Positions 20,843 through 30,954 are shown, numbered from the stretch's first letter. The stretch is 64,000 bases of DNA from Prorocentrum cordatum (GCA_963575745.1 CAUYUJ010020704.1:260898-324897); one strand, 5' to 3'. Notes: generated from the letters alone by a model not told the origin. A program made the numbers and translations.

Positions 20843-20844
<2 letters not shown>

Positions 20845-20879
<35 letters not shown>

Positions 20880-20894
20880 GGTCGTCGTCGTCGT

Positions 20895-20929
<35 letters not shown>

Positions 20930-21145
20930 TTCGCGCGTCGCGCGTCGTCGTCGTCGTCGTCGTCGCCGCCGTCGTCGATTCCAGCGACGACGAGGGGGAG
21001 GGCCGGGAGCGGGAGTTGGGCGACGAGTGGAGGAGGGGGAGGAGGTGGAGGAGGAGGAGGAGGAGGAGAAGGAGGGGTAGGAGAAGGAGGAGGAGGAGGA
21101 GGAGGAGGAGGAGGAGGAGGAGGAGCAGGAGGACGAGGAGGCACA
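20845..21145 (+). repeat. (CGT)n followed by (GGA)n microsatellites
   Basis: GTCGTCGTCG from 20,845 to about 20,985, then GGAGGAGGAG from 21,030 to 21,137. Poly-Val, poly-Ser, poly-Arg and poly-Asp frames are artefacts of these. Confidence 0.95.
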
Positions 21146-21335
21146 CCCCCCACGCGTCGCGGACGGGGGGTCGGGCCAGCCGCTCCTCGAGCCCGTCATC
21201 GACGCGTGGCCCGACTCAGTGCCTTCGAAATTTAACATTGCCGGCGTCATCCTTCGCTTGCGCGGGCTGTGCAGCAACCGGCTGCGCCTCCCTCCTCTCC
21301 TCTTTGCTGCCCCCGCCGCTCCCCCCCCTTCACAG

Positions 21336-21548
21336 CCCCGAGTCATCGGGGGTAACTCGGGCCAGGGAACTCGGGTTCGTTTTTCGGGAATCCAAGCCCG
21401 AGTTACCCCGGGCCCGAGTTGCCCCGGATAGCTCGGGCGTCCAGAGCCCCGAATCATCAGGGGTAACTCGGGCCAGGGCTAGCTCGGGTTCCCTTTGCGG
21501 GAATCCAATCCCGAGTTACCCCGGGCCCGAGCTACCCCGGACAACTCG
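21336..21548. repeat. Two tandem 111-bp foldback units
   Basis: CCCCGAGTCATCGGGGGTAA at 21,336 and CCCCGAATCATCAGGGGTAA at 21,447 start two related units. Each unit contains GGGGTAACTCGGG and its reverse complement CCCGAGTTACCCC around a GGGAATCCAA loop, so each can form a hairpin. Confidence 0.8.
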
Positions 21549-21591
21549 CACCCCCAAACCCTCTCGCCCCCCGCCGCGCCCCCCCCTCCCC

Positions 21592-21785
21592 CCCGCGGTT
21601 GCTCAAGAGCACGGACAAGCGCATGGTCGTGATCGAAGCTATCACCCACGGCTCGCTGCTCAAAAAAAACATCCAGCACTTGCGGAAACTAGCCCGCAAC
21701 ACCACGGCCAGCAAGAACCCCACGCTGAGCCGCATCAAAAACAAATTCATCATCGAGAAGCGCCCGCAGCAGCAGGACTCGCGAC
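21592..21785 (+). CDS. Gene E exon: basic helical segment
   Basis: LLKSTDKRMVVIEAITHGSL, LKKNIQHLRKLARNTTASKN, PTLSRIKNKFIIEKRPQQQD: continuous and clearly protein-like. It ends at a G run that starts a (GGA)n tract. Function is not recognised; the helical, Lys/Arg-rich character would suit nucleic-acid or protein binding. Confidence 0.45.
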
Positions 21786-21789
21786 GATG

Positions 21790-22020
21790 GGGGGGGGGAA
21801 TGGAGGAGGAGGAGGAGGAGGAGGAGGAGGAGGAGGAGGAGGGAGGAGGAGGAGAAGGAGGAGGAGGGGGGGGAGGATGGAGGGGAGGAAGGAGGAGGAG
21901 GAGGAGGAGGAGGAGGAGGCAGGAGGAAAGGAGGAGGAGGAGGAGGGGGAGAAGAGGAGGAGGGGGCGGGCGAAGGAAGGAGGAGGAGGAGGAGGAGGGA
22001 AAGAAGGAGGAGGAGGAGGC
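21790..22020 (+). repeat. (GGA)n microsatellite
   Basis: GGAGGAGGAG with GAAGGA and GGGGG interruptions between two coding stretches. Confidence 0.95.
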
Positions 22021-22194
22021 TAGACCCAAGGACGAGATCCTGCAGCCCGCCGCGCTGCCCGCCGCGCTGCCGGCCCTGCAGGCGCCAGAGGTGGCCAGGG
22101 CGGGGGCCACCTCCTCCTCCTCCCCCTCCCCCGTCGCGCCTGGACCCCCCACCTCTCGGGGGAGTTCCAGGCGCGGCGATGGCGACGGACTGCG

Positions 22195-22196
22195 AG

Positions 22197-22246
<50 letters not shown>

Positions 22247-22262
22247 ACGACGACGACGGACG
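22195..22262 (+). repeat. (CGA)n microsatellite, poly-Asp in one frame
   Basis: ACGACGACG repeated about 20 times. In one forward frame it reads as an uninterrupted Asp run and may be coding or intronic. Confidence 0.95.
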
Positions 22263-22439
22263 CTCGGGCAGCAGCAAAGGTCGGAGAAGTCAACCCGCAT
22301 AGTAAGGATGATGAGATTGCCAAGGCGCCTTGCATTCTTAGGTCGAGCTTCGCGTCGCTCGATTTTGCATCGCCGGAAATCGTTAACATGGCATTCCAAT
22401 GCCGGTGCATCCCTACCGCGCACCTTTACTATGCGGGTT

Positions 22440-22675
22440 GACTGCAGGGTGGGCAGGGGAGGATTTCGTGAAAGCCGCGCGAGAACTTTGCATGGGTGGA
22501 CGAGCTCATCTAGATAAATTAATCTACGCGGCAAGGGCGCTAGACATCGCCGCACTGGATGCTGAGATCAACCTGCTGTGGGCCGAACTGGGCGAGGAGG
22601 AGGTGGTGGAGGAAGCTCGGGAGGTGTTGGGCGATGTAGACGAAGCGTTGGACTTCCTAAACCAGGCAGGGCACG
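22440..22675 (+). CDS. Gene E exon: acidic helical segment
   Basis: AGEDFVKAARELCMGGRAHL, DKLIYAARALDIAALDAEIN, LLWAELGEEEVVEEAREVLG, DVDEALDFLNQAG. A strongly helical, acidic, protein-like segment. Ends before TC-rich intron-like sequence with CCTCCTC units. Unknown function. Confidence 0.45.
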
Positions 22676-22849
22676 GGATAACCTCTTCCTCCGCTCGCTT
22701 TCTTCCTTCTCCAATGTCTCCTCGCTGCCCCCCTCAGAGGCCAGCAACATATGTACACGCACGCGGTTAGTTTCCCCGGGAGCGCGTGTCAACGCGGACG
22801 TTCGCGCGGGCAAGACCGCGGAGGGCGCACGTGTACATATGTCGTTGTT

Positions 22850-23020
22850 CGCCCCCCCCCCCCCCCCCCCGCATCCCTTCCCCCCCCTGGCCCTCCTGTA
22901 GGGGCAGGGTGGCCCTGGTGCCCCCGACGACTTCCAGAAAAACTGCCTGCTCGGAAATCCGCGCGAGGAGTGGGGGGGGGAGGGCGAGGGGGAGGAACTT
23001 CCCCCCCCCCCCCGCCCGCC
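22850..23020. other. Homopolymer-rich spacer
   Basis: Long C runs at about 22,853-22,870 and 23,002-23,012. No coding sense is certain. Stretch 22,680-23,130 otherwise holds nothing assignable. Confidence 0.4.
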
Positions 23021-23134
23021 CCCCGAGCCCCCCATGACCGTGCACTTCGGCCCCGGCAACGCCTTCCATGGCTGGGGGCCTCAGGCGCCACGCCCAGCGG
23101 CGCCCCCCGTCACCCCCCCGCGGCCAAACATCAC

Positions 23135-23280
23135 CGAGTGCGTTCCACTACTCGCAGAGTGCCTACTCGCCCACATCCAAAACAAACACACGTCTGTTTT
23201 GATGTAAGTTATCGTAGATCCTCCGCGGGGGCTCCAGGCCATTTACGAGTAGCCACTTTTCGAGTAGTGGAACGCGCTCG
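23135..23280. mobile_element. MITE-like element, 146 bp with 35-bp terminal inverted repeats
   Basis: 23,135-23,169 and 23,246-23,280 are inverted copies matching at about 30 of 35 positions, with a perfect GCGTTCCACTACTCG core. The interior contains AAAACAAACACACGTCTGTT, another short inverted repeat. The right end directly precedes a coding stretch. No clear target duplication. Confidence 0.6.
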
Positions 23281-23470
23281 TCTAAAGCTAAACGACCCCA
23301 GAAGGCCGAGGGCGCGGAGACCGAGCCGCCGAAGAAACGCAAGCTCGCCAAGTCCGCCGCGCCTGCATGGGCCCAGGACGCAGCCACAGACAGCCAGATC
23401 GCAGACGACGGACAGGTCATCCCGCAGATGCAGCGCGAGTTGGCAGGCGAATCGGCCCAGAAGAAGGACG
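23281..23470 (+). CDS. Gene E exon with basic NLS-like cluster
   Basis: SKAKRPQKAEGAETEPPKKR then KLAKSAAPAWAQDAATDSQI and MQRELAGESAQKKDA. PPKKRKL is a classic monopartite nuclear-localisation pattern. The frame runs into a (CGA)n tract. Its start coincides with the right end of the inverted-repeat element. Confidence 0.4.
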
Positions 23471-23640
23471 CGACGACGACGGCGACGACGACGGGAACGA
23501 CGACGGCGACGCCGCAACGGCGACGACGACGACGACGACGAGGACGACTACGATGACGACGACGACGACGGACGACGACGACGTGCGCTCGGGCAGCCGA
23601 CGACGAGGGCGACGAGGACGACGCCGACGACGACGACCTT
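23465..23640 (+). repeat. (CGA)n microsatellite
   Basis: ACGACGACGACG with GGGAACG and GCGACG variants between two protein-like segments, possibly translated as Thr/Asp/Arg runs. Confidence 0.9.
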
Positions 23641-23760
23641 GCCTCGACCCCCGCGCCCCTCAAGCAGGACGTCGTGCACACGGGTGCGCCCCCGGGCCCG
23701 CGTCGCAAGATGCCTGACAATTTCCACCACAGCGTGCTGCAAGCGTGCCCTGGAGGAGGA
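23640..23760 (+). CDS. Gene E short exon candidate
   Basis: LASTPAPLKQDVVHTGAPPG and PRRKMPDNFHHSVLQACPGG are protein-like. Downstream sequence is unassigned up to (AGGATAGGAT) repeats at about 23,938-24,055. Confidence 0.3.
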
Positions 23761-23934
23761 CGGGCGCTGGACGAGGAAAGGAGGAACGCGACTCAGGAGG
23801 AGAAACCTGTCCATGGGAATGGGTCGAGACCTCTGGGGGTTGACGTTTCGGAAAACATCGTGGCGTCGGGGGTCTGGGGTCTCTGGGTTCCCTCCAGCGA
23901 CGTTTCCTGACGGCCCCGAGGCCCGGCGAGGCCC

Positions 23935-24145
23935 GACGAGGATAGGAAATGAGGATAGGGGATGAGATAGGATAGGGACGAGGCAGAGGCAGAGCACCGG
24001 AATAGGATAGGATAGGATATGAGATGAGGCAGAGCACCGGGACGAGGATAGGAGATGAGTACGACGACGACGACGAGACGACGACGACGACGACGACGGC
24101 GACGAGTGGGCCCCTTAGTTGACGGCGACGGCGACGACGGGGGCC
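23935..24145 (+). repeat. (AGGATAGG)n and (CGA)n repeats
   Basis: GATAGGATAGGATA and GGACGAGGATAGGA units, then ACGACGACGAC at 24,060-24,100. Confidence 0.85.
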
Positions 24146-24171
24146 GACCTGAAGCAGGAAGGGTAGGGCGA

Positions 24172-24393
24172 GGATGATGATCGAAGAGGAGGGCCCCCCG
24201 AGGTACCTGGTTCTCCCGGAGAATTGCCTGCCCGACCCCGGGCAAGTTCTGAAGGGTCTGTGGGGGTACACCATCTTCGGCGAGGGCGGCAAGAAGATCG
24301 AGGTGCTCCTGAAATCGAAGTCGTTCCGCATCCACAAGTTCGGACCCGAGGGCAAAGACCCGAAGGTCAGGGGCGGGAACTGCGCGCCAGCGC
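24172..24393 (+). CDS. Gene E exon: EEGPPRYLVLPENCLPDPGQ segment
   Basis: Open and protein-like: YLVLPENCLPDPGQVLKGLW, GYTIFGEGGKKIEVLLKSKS, FRIHKFGPEGKDPKV, then GC-rich sequence, the likely intron start. Not recognised. Confidence 0.45.
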
Positions 24394-24647
24394 CGAATCC
24401 TGGCCAGGCCCGCCCTGGGCCGAGGATCGGCGAGCGCCGAGTGCTCGCGCCGCCAAGGCTATGCCGAGGGGGCGCGCGCGCGCCGACCCTTGGTCTGGGG
24501 CGGGCCTGGCTAAGATTGGGATTGGCGAGCCTGCCCCCTATAGTTGATGCCGGACGGGAGGTCGAGGGCGGCGTCCTGGAACACCCACGAGTCCGTGGAG
24601 GCCCCACGTCTTTAAACAATTCCCTGTGCGCCATGACAACAAAGGCG

Positions 24648-24740
24648 GCGTCGACGTCGACGTCGACGACGACGACGACGACGACTACGACGACTACGAC
24701 GACGACGACGACTACGACAACGACGACGACGACTACGCCA
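24648..24740 (+). repeat. (CGA)n microsatellite
   Basis: GTCGACGTCGACGTCGACGA followed by ACGACGACTACGACGAC; a second (CGA)n block lies at 24,928-24,988. Confidence 0.95.
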
Positions 24741-24932
24741 GGTTGGTGTCGCGCCGACCCCGGCGCTGCTTTCTGGCGCCGCGTGGGGCGTTCAACCTTG
24801 AACGATCGGCCGTTTCCGAAACGTCAGAATCGATCCACCTCGAACGATTTTGGGGCGCCCGCGGCGTTCAAAGTTGAACGCCACTGGCGGGGTCGCCGCT
24901 GGTCGACACGACACGAACCTACCGTGCGACGG

Positions 24933-24967
<35 letters not shown>

Positions 24968-25149
24968 CCGAGGACGGCGACGACGACTGAGGATGAGCGG
25001 GGAAAGGGGGGGGGCGGAGGAGAAACAAGACGTGGGCGACGAGGGGCAGCCGGCCCCCCCTGCAACGCGCGGCCTCCCGAGGCTGCCTGGCGGGCGACCG
25101 TCGACCGCCTCGCGGGCTGGGCGCGCGCCCCGCCGCCGATCGCGCGGAG

Positions 25150-25602
25150 GCAGGATATGTGAATTTCAATATCATGCAGAACTTGGAGTTTGGTTCCATG
25201 GGGGCCGAGAAGGTTTTGATGACCCAGACGGCGAAAGGGGGCCTCGTGTGGTCATTGCCAGACGACCGCTGGCTGACCTCGCGAGAGATTCTATCGACGC
25301 AAGGGGTGGCCCTGCGCCCCGAAGACCGCCCTGGGCCCCACCACGCCAGCGTCAGTTCTTTTCACGTGGAGGTCCCCTTTAAGCGGAGGCGTGGCATGGT
25401 CATCTTCCAGGCTGGCAATGGCATGGTCACTGTTTGCGTGGCCAGCGCGTTCGCCACGGCAATCTTGTTCAATCGCTTAACAGATGATCTTGATTTTTCA
25501 CCGGGGCTGGAGGAGAGCCTTCGCGCCACTGACAGGCATTCAGAATTCAGAGTCACTGCGCGAGGTCCCCCAGGGCACGTTGGCCGCGGGTGCCAGTCCT
25601 AA
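25150..25602 (+). CDS. Gene E last exon, unknown protein C-terminus
   Basis: About 140 residues: NFNIMQNLEFGSMGAEKVLM, LVWSLPDDRWLTSREILSTQ, MVIFQAGNGMVTVCVASAFA, TAILFNRLTDDLDFSPGLEE. A hydrophobic stretch (VTVCVASAFATAILF) could be buried. Ends at TAA (25,600-25,602). The grouping of the E exons into one gene is inferred from strand and spacing only. Confidence 0.45.
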   Translation, partial: AGYVNFNIMQNLEFGSMGAEKVLMTQTAKGGLVWSLPDDRWLTSREILSTQGVALRPEDRPGPHHASVSSFHVEVPFKRRRGMVIFQAGNGMVTVCVASAFATAILFNRLTDDLDFSPGLEESLRATDRHSEFRVTARGPPGHVGRGCQS

Positions 25603-25669
25603 GCAGCGTCGGCACTGCCCTCCAAAGTTGTTTCGCCCGCGTTTCCCGGCACGCCGTGCACCTCTCAGC

Positions 25670-26000
25670 CTTGACCCCCCAACCTTAACCACCGCAACAA
25701 CCGCCGTGACCTTGAACCTAATCACCTTAAACCTCCCAATCTGAACCACCTGACCACTTCGGCCGCCTCAACCTTGACCCCCCGAACTCAACCTCCGTGC
25801 TCGCTCGCGACCTCCCATCCTTAACCCCCTAACCTTAACGGCCATAACAACCGCCATCACCTAGAAACCAACCGCTACATGGCACCGTAACCTCCGAACC
25901 ATACCCACCTAAACACTGTTAACCTTGACCTCCTCAACCTTGACCTCCCAACCTTAGCAACTGTAATCACTTGCGACCTCCCTCCCACTCCTCCCAGCCA
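25670..26000 (+). repeat. Degenerate A/C-rich repeat (CCTTAACC / CCTTGACC)
   Basis: Irregular units such as CCTTGACCCCCCAACCTTAA, CCTTAACCCCCTAACCTTAA and AACAACCGCC for over 300 bp, with almost no G on the plus strand in places. No ORF. It is not a perfect telomeric repeat. Confidence 0.7.
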
Positions 26001-27950
26001 TCGTCCTGCGAGTCCTGATATCGCTTCCCGACTTCCCGTCGTGCGCGCCCCGACCCGTTGCGTTGCCAGGGTGCCCATCAATGCCGAAGTTTAGTTGTTT
26101 AATTAGGTTGTTTCGTTTTCGACGAGCCGCTCGGCGTCGTCGGGGGCTTGATTACTGTGCAGTGGCGGCGTTGCTTCGCGGGATCGGGGGCCGATCTCGG
26201 TCGCGCGCCAGGGGCCTGAGCTTTGGGGCGCTCTTGCGAGCTCCAGCCGTGCACTCCGCGTTGCGGGTGGGCCGCAGCGTCGGGATTGAACGCCTCGAGT
26301 ATCGAGGCAACCTCGACACTTTTTCTCCTCGACCCGACCACGACCGCCCTCGGTCGGTCGGGCGGTTCCGCAGGGGGGGCCCAACTCACGTGGCCGATTG
26401 CAGCAGGAAGGAAAACGCCCCTGTCCTTCTGTCCTTCCTCGCTTCGCATCCATGGCGCCGTCGCTGATGCGCGACGTGTGGTTGCTTGTCCGTCTACGTC
26501 TACGCCTCCACGCCACTCTCCTCGGAAGGCCCCCCCTCCTTTGCTCCTTCCTTCCCCGCCCGCGCCGCCCTCCCCCCGCGCCCTCTCACCGGGCCCCGGC
26601 CTTCTCTTACCCCGCTCCCTCTCCACGCGTCCGCTGCGTCCCGTCTCGTCCTCGGACGCCAGAAGAGCTCTTGCCCGCTAGAGCTTTTTCGACATGGTCT
26701 GCCTCTTCCTCCTCCTCCTCCTCCTCATCCTCCTTCCCCTCCCTTTTACCACCCTCCTTTTCTTCCCCCCTGCCATCTCGCCCCCAGCTGGCCACCCCGC
26801 TTCTGCTCTGGGGCCGTCTGACGCACCCCTCCCGCCCCGCGCCCCCGCGCCCGCGCCAGGCCAGCGCCGGCGGCGGCGGCGGGGGCGGCCTCGATCATCG
26901 CGACGGGCCTGCGGGAGGCGCCCCTCGCCCGAAGCCCCGGCGGCGACGCGGCGGGGAGGGCGGCGATGGAGAGGGAGAGGACTGCAGGGATGTCAGGGAG
27001 GCGGGGTCGACGCGAGACCCCATTTCGCCCGGCAAGGCGCGCGCGCGGCACCGGGCCCCAGGGCCCATTCACTCCGGAGGCCCGAGCTTCAGAAGTGCCC
27101 TTCGAAGGCCGGGCCTTCAACCAGGAACGCCCATTCGGGTCGAGCTTTCAGCCGCGTTGTTTCTGTTTTAAACTTTCAAGTGGGCGGTCAGCCACCACGG
27201 CGGGAAACTGACGTCAAACCCCCGACCCAAAATCCGCGAACAGTCAGGGGGCGGGCGGGGGAGAGCGGGGGGGGGAGCGATGCAAGAGTTGCGTAGGTAG
27301 CGAGGTGGAGGCGAGAAGGTGGAGGGCCTGCGAGGAGCGCATTCCGCTGGCTGCCCAGGGGGCTCGCGATTACCCAGCCGAGGAAGCCCCCAGAGTGGGC
27401 GAGGGACAAAGCAAAATCATAGAGGCCAAGAAGGCCCTAGAGGGCATCGAGGGCCGAAAGACGGCCGAAGAAGACTCCGAGGGCTCCGCGGGCTCCGAGG
27501 GCTCCAAGGGCTCCAAAGGCGGCCGGCCTGGCCAATGTAGGAGTTGGTCAGGGCGGCGTTGGGCGGGGGTTGCGGGCATCTCTCGGGGCCCTTCGGGGCC
27601 GCCCAGGGCCCCGCCAGGCGGCGTCGAGAGGGGCGGGGGGGGCGCCCCGGTTAGGAAGATGAGCTCGAAGAACAGTGCCCCCAGCTTCTCAGGGGTTCGT
27701 TTCGAGGCGAGTCTGGGACCAGTCTGGGACACCTTTCTCAAGTCTCGTCTCCGTCCCAGAGAGGCCCCGAGAGGTCGCGAGAATCGGCCGCAGGTGGCGC
27801 CGACAAGGCCCCAAGGGGGCCCCCGGGGTCGGCGTCGGGGGGCCCGCGCGAGGACGGGGCCCCAGCAGCGTTGGCCTCTGCGCCCTTGGCCCCCGCGGGG
27901 CCAAGTCGATCGGCCCGTGCTGGCCGCGATGTCCACTGCGTAGCCGCGTA
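26000..27950. other. No convincing gene
   Basis: GC-rich sequence with pyrimidine tracts (26,500-26,800), purine-rich patches (27,300-27,520) and several long but compositionally biased open frames on both strands. I see no coherent protein or RNA gene here. Confidence 0.4.
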
Positions 27951-27951
27951 G

Positions 27952-27972
27952 CCGTAGCCGTTTTGGCTCAAG
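27952..27972 (+). other. Relict dinoflagellate spliced leader
   Basis: The sequence CCGTAGCC-G-TTTTGGCTCAAG matches the conserved dinoflagellate spliced leader (which has A in place of the central G). With the preceding G, 21 of 22 positions agree. It is preceded by partial GTAGCC repeats (27,939-27,951), as in nested relicts. It ends 69 bp before the ATG of gene B. Genomic leader relicts are known to mark genes that passed through trans-spliced mRNA and were reinserted. Confidence 0.85.
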
Positions 27973-28041
27973 CTTCTTTCTTCCGCGGGCCACGCCACCG
28001 ATCGACTTTGGGGCGATCCAACCAGCCAGCTCCTCTCGAGC

Positions 28042-28650
28042 ATGCCGGCCGCGCTGATGTCAGGGGGCGGCGGCTGTCTGGGCAGCCAGCACAGCCAGCA
28101 GGAGAAGTCGGACTCGCTAGAGGCGAAGAGCATGGCCGAGTCGCCGCCGCAGGATAGCGAGAAGGCCTCGGCCGTGCTCAACGCTGCTGGCTCGGTCCAG
28201 CGCGCTGCGCACGATTGGCTGTACAAAGATCGCGATAGCATCTTCGACCAGTACGACATTCCAGCTTCGCAGCGGCTGTGCGACAGGATCAAGGCCGACT
28301 ACTTCATCCCCGACAAGGCAGGCTTGGTCGCGCCGATCTCCAACCTGAAGTTGCACGACTTGAACCACAGGGCGCAGGCGGCAGTGATCAGGCGCTACGC
28401 CGAGAAGATCAAGCACTACGGCAACGCGACTGACGCACGAGGCAGGGCCGTTGGTGTTGAATCCGTGCGCGCCGATCAGGGTGGACCTTACCAGCTCGTT
28501 TCCTATGGGACTCTCTACAGGGCTATCGTGCTGGCGTCGCAGTTGCGGCCCGACAACGAGAACGTGAAGCACGCCGTGAACGCGGGATTGCCGATCGACG
28601 TGGCGCACGCCAACACCCCGAAGCATGTGATCGAGTGGGTTCGCGACTGG
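28042..28650 (+). CDS. Gene B exon 1, unknown protein
   Basis: ATG at 28,042 begins MPAALMSGGGGCLGSQHSQQ. The exon continues with helical, well-formed sequence: SVQRAAHDWLYKDRDSIFDQ, IPASQRLCDRIKADYFIPDK, HDLNHRAQAAVIRRYAEKIK, YQLVSYGTLYRAIVLASQLR. Coding sense fades near PKHVIEWVRDW, where GATC-rich intron sequence begins. The start is favoured by position just after the relict leader. Function is unknown; probably a multicopy dinoflagellate family. Confidence 0.6.
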
Positions 28651-28669
28651 TTCTGCCCTTGGACCCTTG

Positions 28670-28940
28670 GACCTCTGGACTCGGAGATCTCGTGCTGGGT
28701 CGGATCGCCAGCTCGGGTCGCCGTCCGTACGCCCGATCGGATCGCGAATCGCTTCTTCAGTCACGTGGATCGGTTCCCCGATCGGACTGTCGTCGATCGT
28801 CGATCGGTTCGGGTCTCAATCGTTAGTGGGATCTCTCGGATCTCAGATTTCCTTTGATCGATCGATCGGGGCGCTCCCTGATTGGGCGGGGTCGCGGCGG
28901 CGGCTGGCGCTGGCGGCCGTCCAAGGCTCAATCAGTTCCA
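28670..28940. other. GATC-rich intron of gene B
   Basis: Dense CGATCG, GATCGG and GGATCTC motifs (for example TTTGATCGATCGATCGGGG at 28,852-28,870). The reading frame is open through part of it but loses protein character. Same style as 30,960-31,290 and 45,020-45,298. Confidence 0.5.
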
Positions 28941-28956
28941 CGGCGGCGTCGAGGTT

Positions 28957-29965
28957 TCAGTGTTTGAGTTGATGGCGAAGGTCCGCGAGGCCAACGCCAA
29001 CTGGAAGGTGTATGCCGACGGGGGGATTGACGCCAGGGCCGGCGGCCCCAATGGGTACAATCAGCAGAGGTACAAGTGGATCAACGAGAAGTACCCTGGG
29101 TTTCCGTCGCCAACGGTCTTGGACAGAGCTATCGCCATGAACAACATGTTCAAGGATTCTCCAGCGTGGTCCGGGTACTTGCAGACGCTGCTCGACTTCA
29201 TGGGGGAGTTCGTTGACTTCGGGTCCAGCGGGTTCTCGCAGGGCGTCGCGATTCAGAATCTTCAAGCTTGGACATCTGCTCTGGACTCGATTTCGCGCAG
29301 CGTCTCTGCGGAGGACCTGCATGCAATGCACTTCGAGGGCGTCAAGTTCATGCTTCCCGTGTCCGCGCTTGCGCGTGGGGCGCAGGGGGCTGGCAGCAGG
29401 CGCCGCGTACCTGTCCTGTTCGACAAGCTCGCCTCCAAGGAGCTCGGCATGCAGGGGGCCCACATGATAAAGATGGCAGACTCCGTCGTGTTCAACAAGC
29501 AGCCGAAGTCGGAGAGGCAGCAGGCCGCCGCCAAGGAGCCCGCTAAGAAAAAACCCAAAGTGGGAGGCAAGGGGGTCACGGTCCGGACGGTGATGTCGGT
29601 CAACCTCTCCTCCGCTGCGCAGAGTGCCTACATCGAGGTTGATGGCGCCGAGGAGGAGAAGACCTGGATTCAGGACGCGATCCTGTGGACCGCGCACTGC
29701 GCCAGCGCGATCACTAGGGCCGCCAGGCTGGAGCTCGACTGCTCGCCCACCGAGGCAGCTGGGTCAGACGACCCAAGGATCGCGCAGATTGCCAAGTTCA
29801 CCATTCACCTCAAGACCATGACTTTCACTGTGTGTTTGGAGTTGGCGTGGTCTGGCTCGGTGGCGATCCACATCGGCGCCGACTCCATCAAGCACGTCAA
29901 CTGGTCAGGCTTGCGGGGTGACATCGAGAAGATGATGATGCACGCTGTTCAGCAGATGAGGTCAC
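28957..29965 (+). CDS. Gene B exon 2 (largest exon)
   Basis: Follows a GAGGTTTCAG acceptor-like site. About 330 residues: FELMAKVREANANWKVYADG, YNQQRYKWINEKYPGFPSPT, LLDFMGEFVDFGSSGFSQGV, AMHFEGVKFMLPVSALARGA. Then comes a basic linker (AAKEPAKKKPKVGGKG), a likely nuclear-localisation signal, and then WIQDAILWTAHCASAITRAA and LKTMTFTVCLELAWSGSVAI. Ends as (ATC)n begins. No catalytic motif is recognised. Confidence 0.65.
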
Positions 29966-29969
29966 TTTG

Positions 29970-30030
29970 TCCTCGCCCCATCTTCGCCATCATCCTCATC
30001 ATCATCATCAGCAGCAGCATCATCATCAGC
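29970..30030 (+). repeat. (ATC)n at the start of a gene B intron
   Basis: CATCATCATC/CAGCAGCATC units, followed by C/T-rich intron sequence to about 30,300 with a G run at 30,232-30,245. Confidence 0.8.
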
Positions 30031-30332
30031 CCCCCCCCATCTCCATCTCCCTTGTCCCAGTCCCTGGCTCCTCCTCATCCTCCTGTGTCCCAGTCCATCT
30101 CCCTTCTTTCTTCTCCTTTCCTCCTCCAGTCCTCCGCCGTTCCTCTTAGTTTCCCTGGGTCACCTGTGTCTACCCTGTCCTCCCCCCATCCCTCTCCTCG
30201 CCCCATCTCTCCCTCCGAGGGAGCGGTGGGTGGGGGGGGGGGGGGCGAGGAGAGGGGTGGGAGGAGAGGGCAAGGTGGGCCCGGGGAAGTGCCCTTCCAT
30301 CACGTCTGCCCCCCAGGTCCACGCTGGGGACA

Positions 30333-30510
30333 ATGGAGGACTCGGTGGAGGAGGCGCGGCCTGAGGGCGGCGATGGCGACACGGCGGCCTCCGCTGCGGC
30401 GCCCGCCGGGCAGCCTGCCGGCGCTGCCTCTGGGGGGCTGGGGCCAAGGCTTGAACGTCTTACCGACGCGATTCTTGCAGCTGCCAACTCGGACCCTGCT
30501 CTCGCGTATT
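30333..30510 (+). CDS. Gene B exon 3
   Basis: MEDSVEEARPEGGDGDTAAS then an Ala/Gly linker and LERLTDAILAAANSDPALAY. Preceded by CCCCCCAG at 30,309-30,316. Short acidic exon; assignment rests on frame quality and position. Confidence 0.45.
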
Positions 30511-30519
30511 CGCGGGGTC

Positions 30520-30665
30520 GTCGTCCTCTCCCTCGTCTCCTCCTTACCTTTTCCTCATCCTCTTCGTTTTTCCTCCTACTGCCCCTGCTCCTCCTCCTCC
30601 CCCTCCTCCTCCTTCTCCTCCTCCTGCTCCTCCTTGTCCTCCTCCTTCTCCTGATCCTCGTCCTG
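30520..30665 (+). repeat. Pyrimidine (TCC)n tract in gene B intron
   Basis: CTCCTCCTCC with CTTCTCC variants; the following 30,700-30,950 is G/C homopolymer-rich without clear coding. Confidence 0.8.
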
Positions 30666-30954
30666 AGTCCTCGAGGAGTCCTCGACCCCCCATGCCCCCC
30701 CCGTCGCTGGCCCGGGCCCCCCCCCCCCCCTGCTTGGCCCAGGCAGGGCAAAGGGGGGGGGGGCGGGGGATGCGCCAGTGCTGGCGCACTTGGGCACCCA
30801 GAGGAGTCGCCCGAGAAGGTTGCGCCGCGGCCGCCGCCCACGGACCTCCCCGCGGCACTGTGCAACGAAACGCTGCAGCAGTCGGGGGCCGCCGTGGTCC
30901 GTGCTGCGTTCGCGGCGCGGCTTGCCTGATCTGTTACCTGCGGATGCGAATTTC

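Noticed and set aside
22680-23100. Exon with RanBP2 or signal peptide features
   Set aside because: Open frames are dominated by homopolymer C and Pro/Gly; no motif held up.
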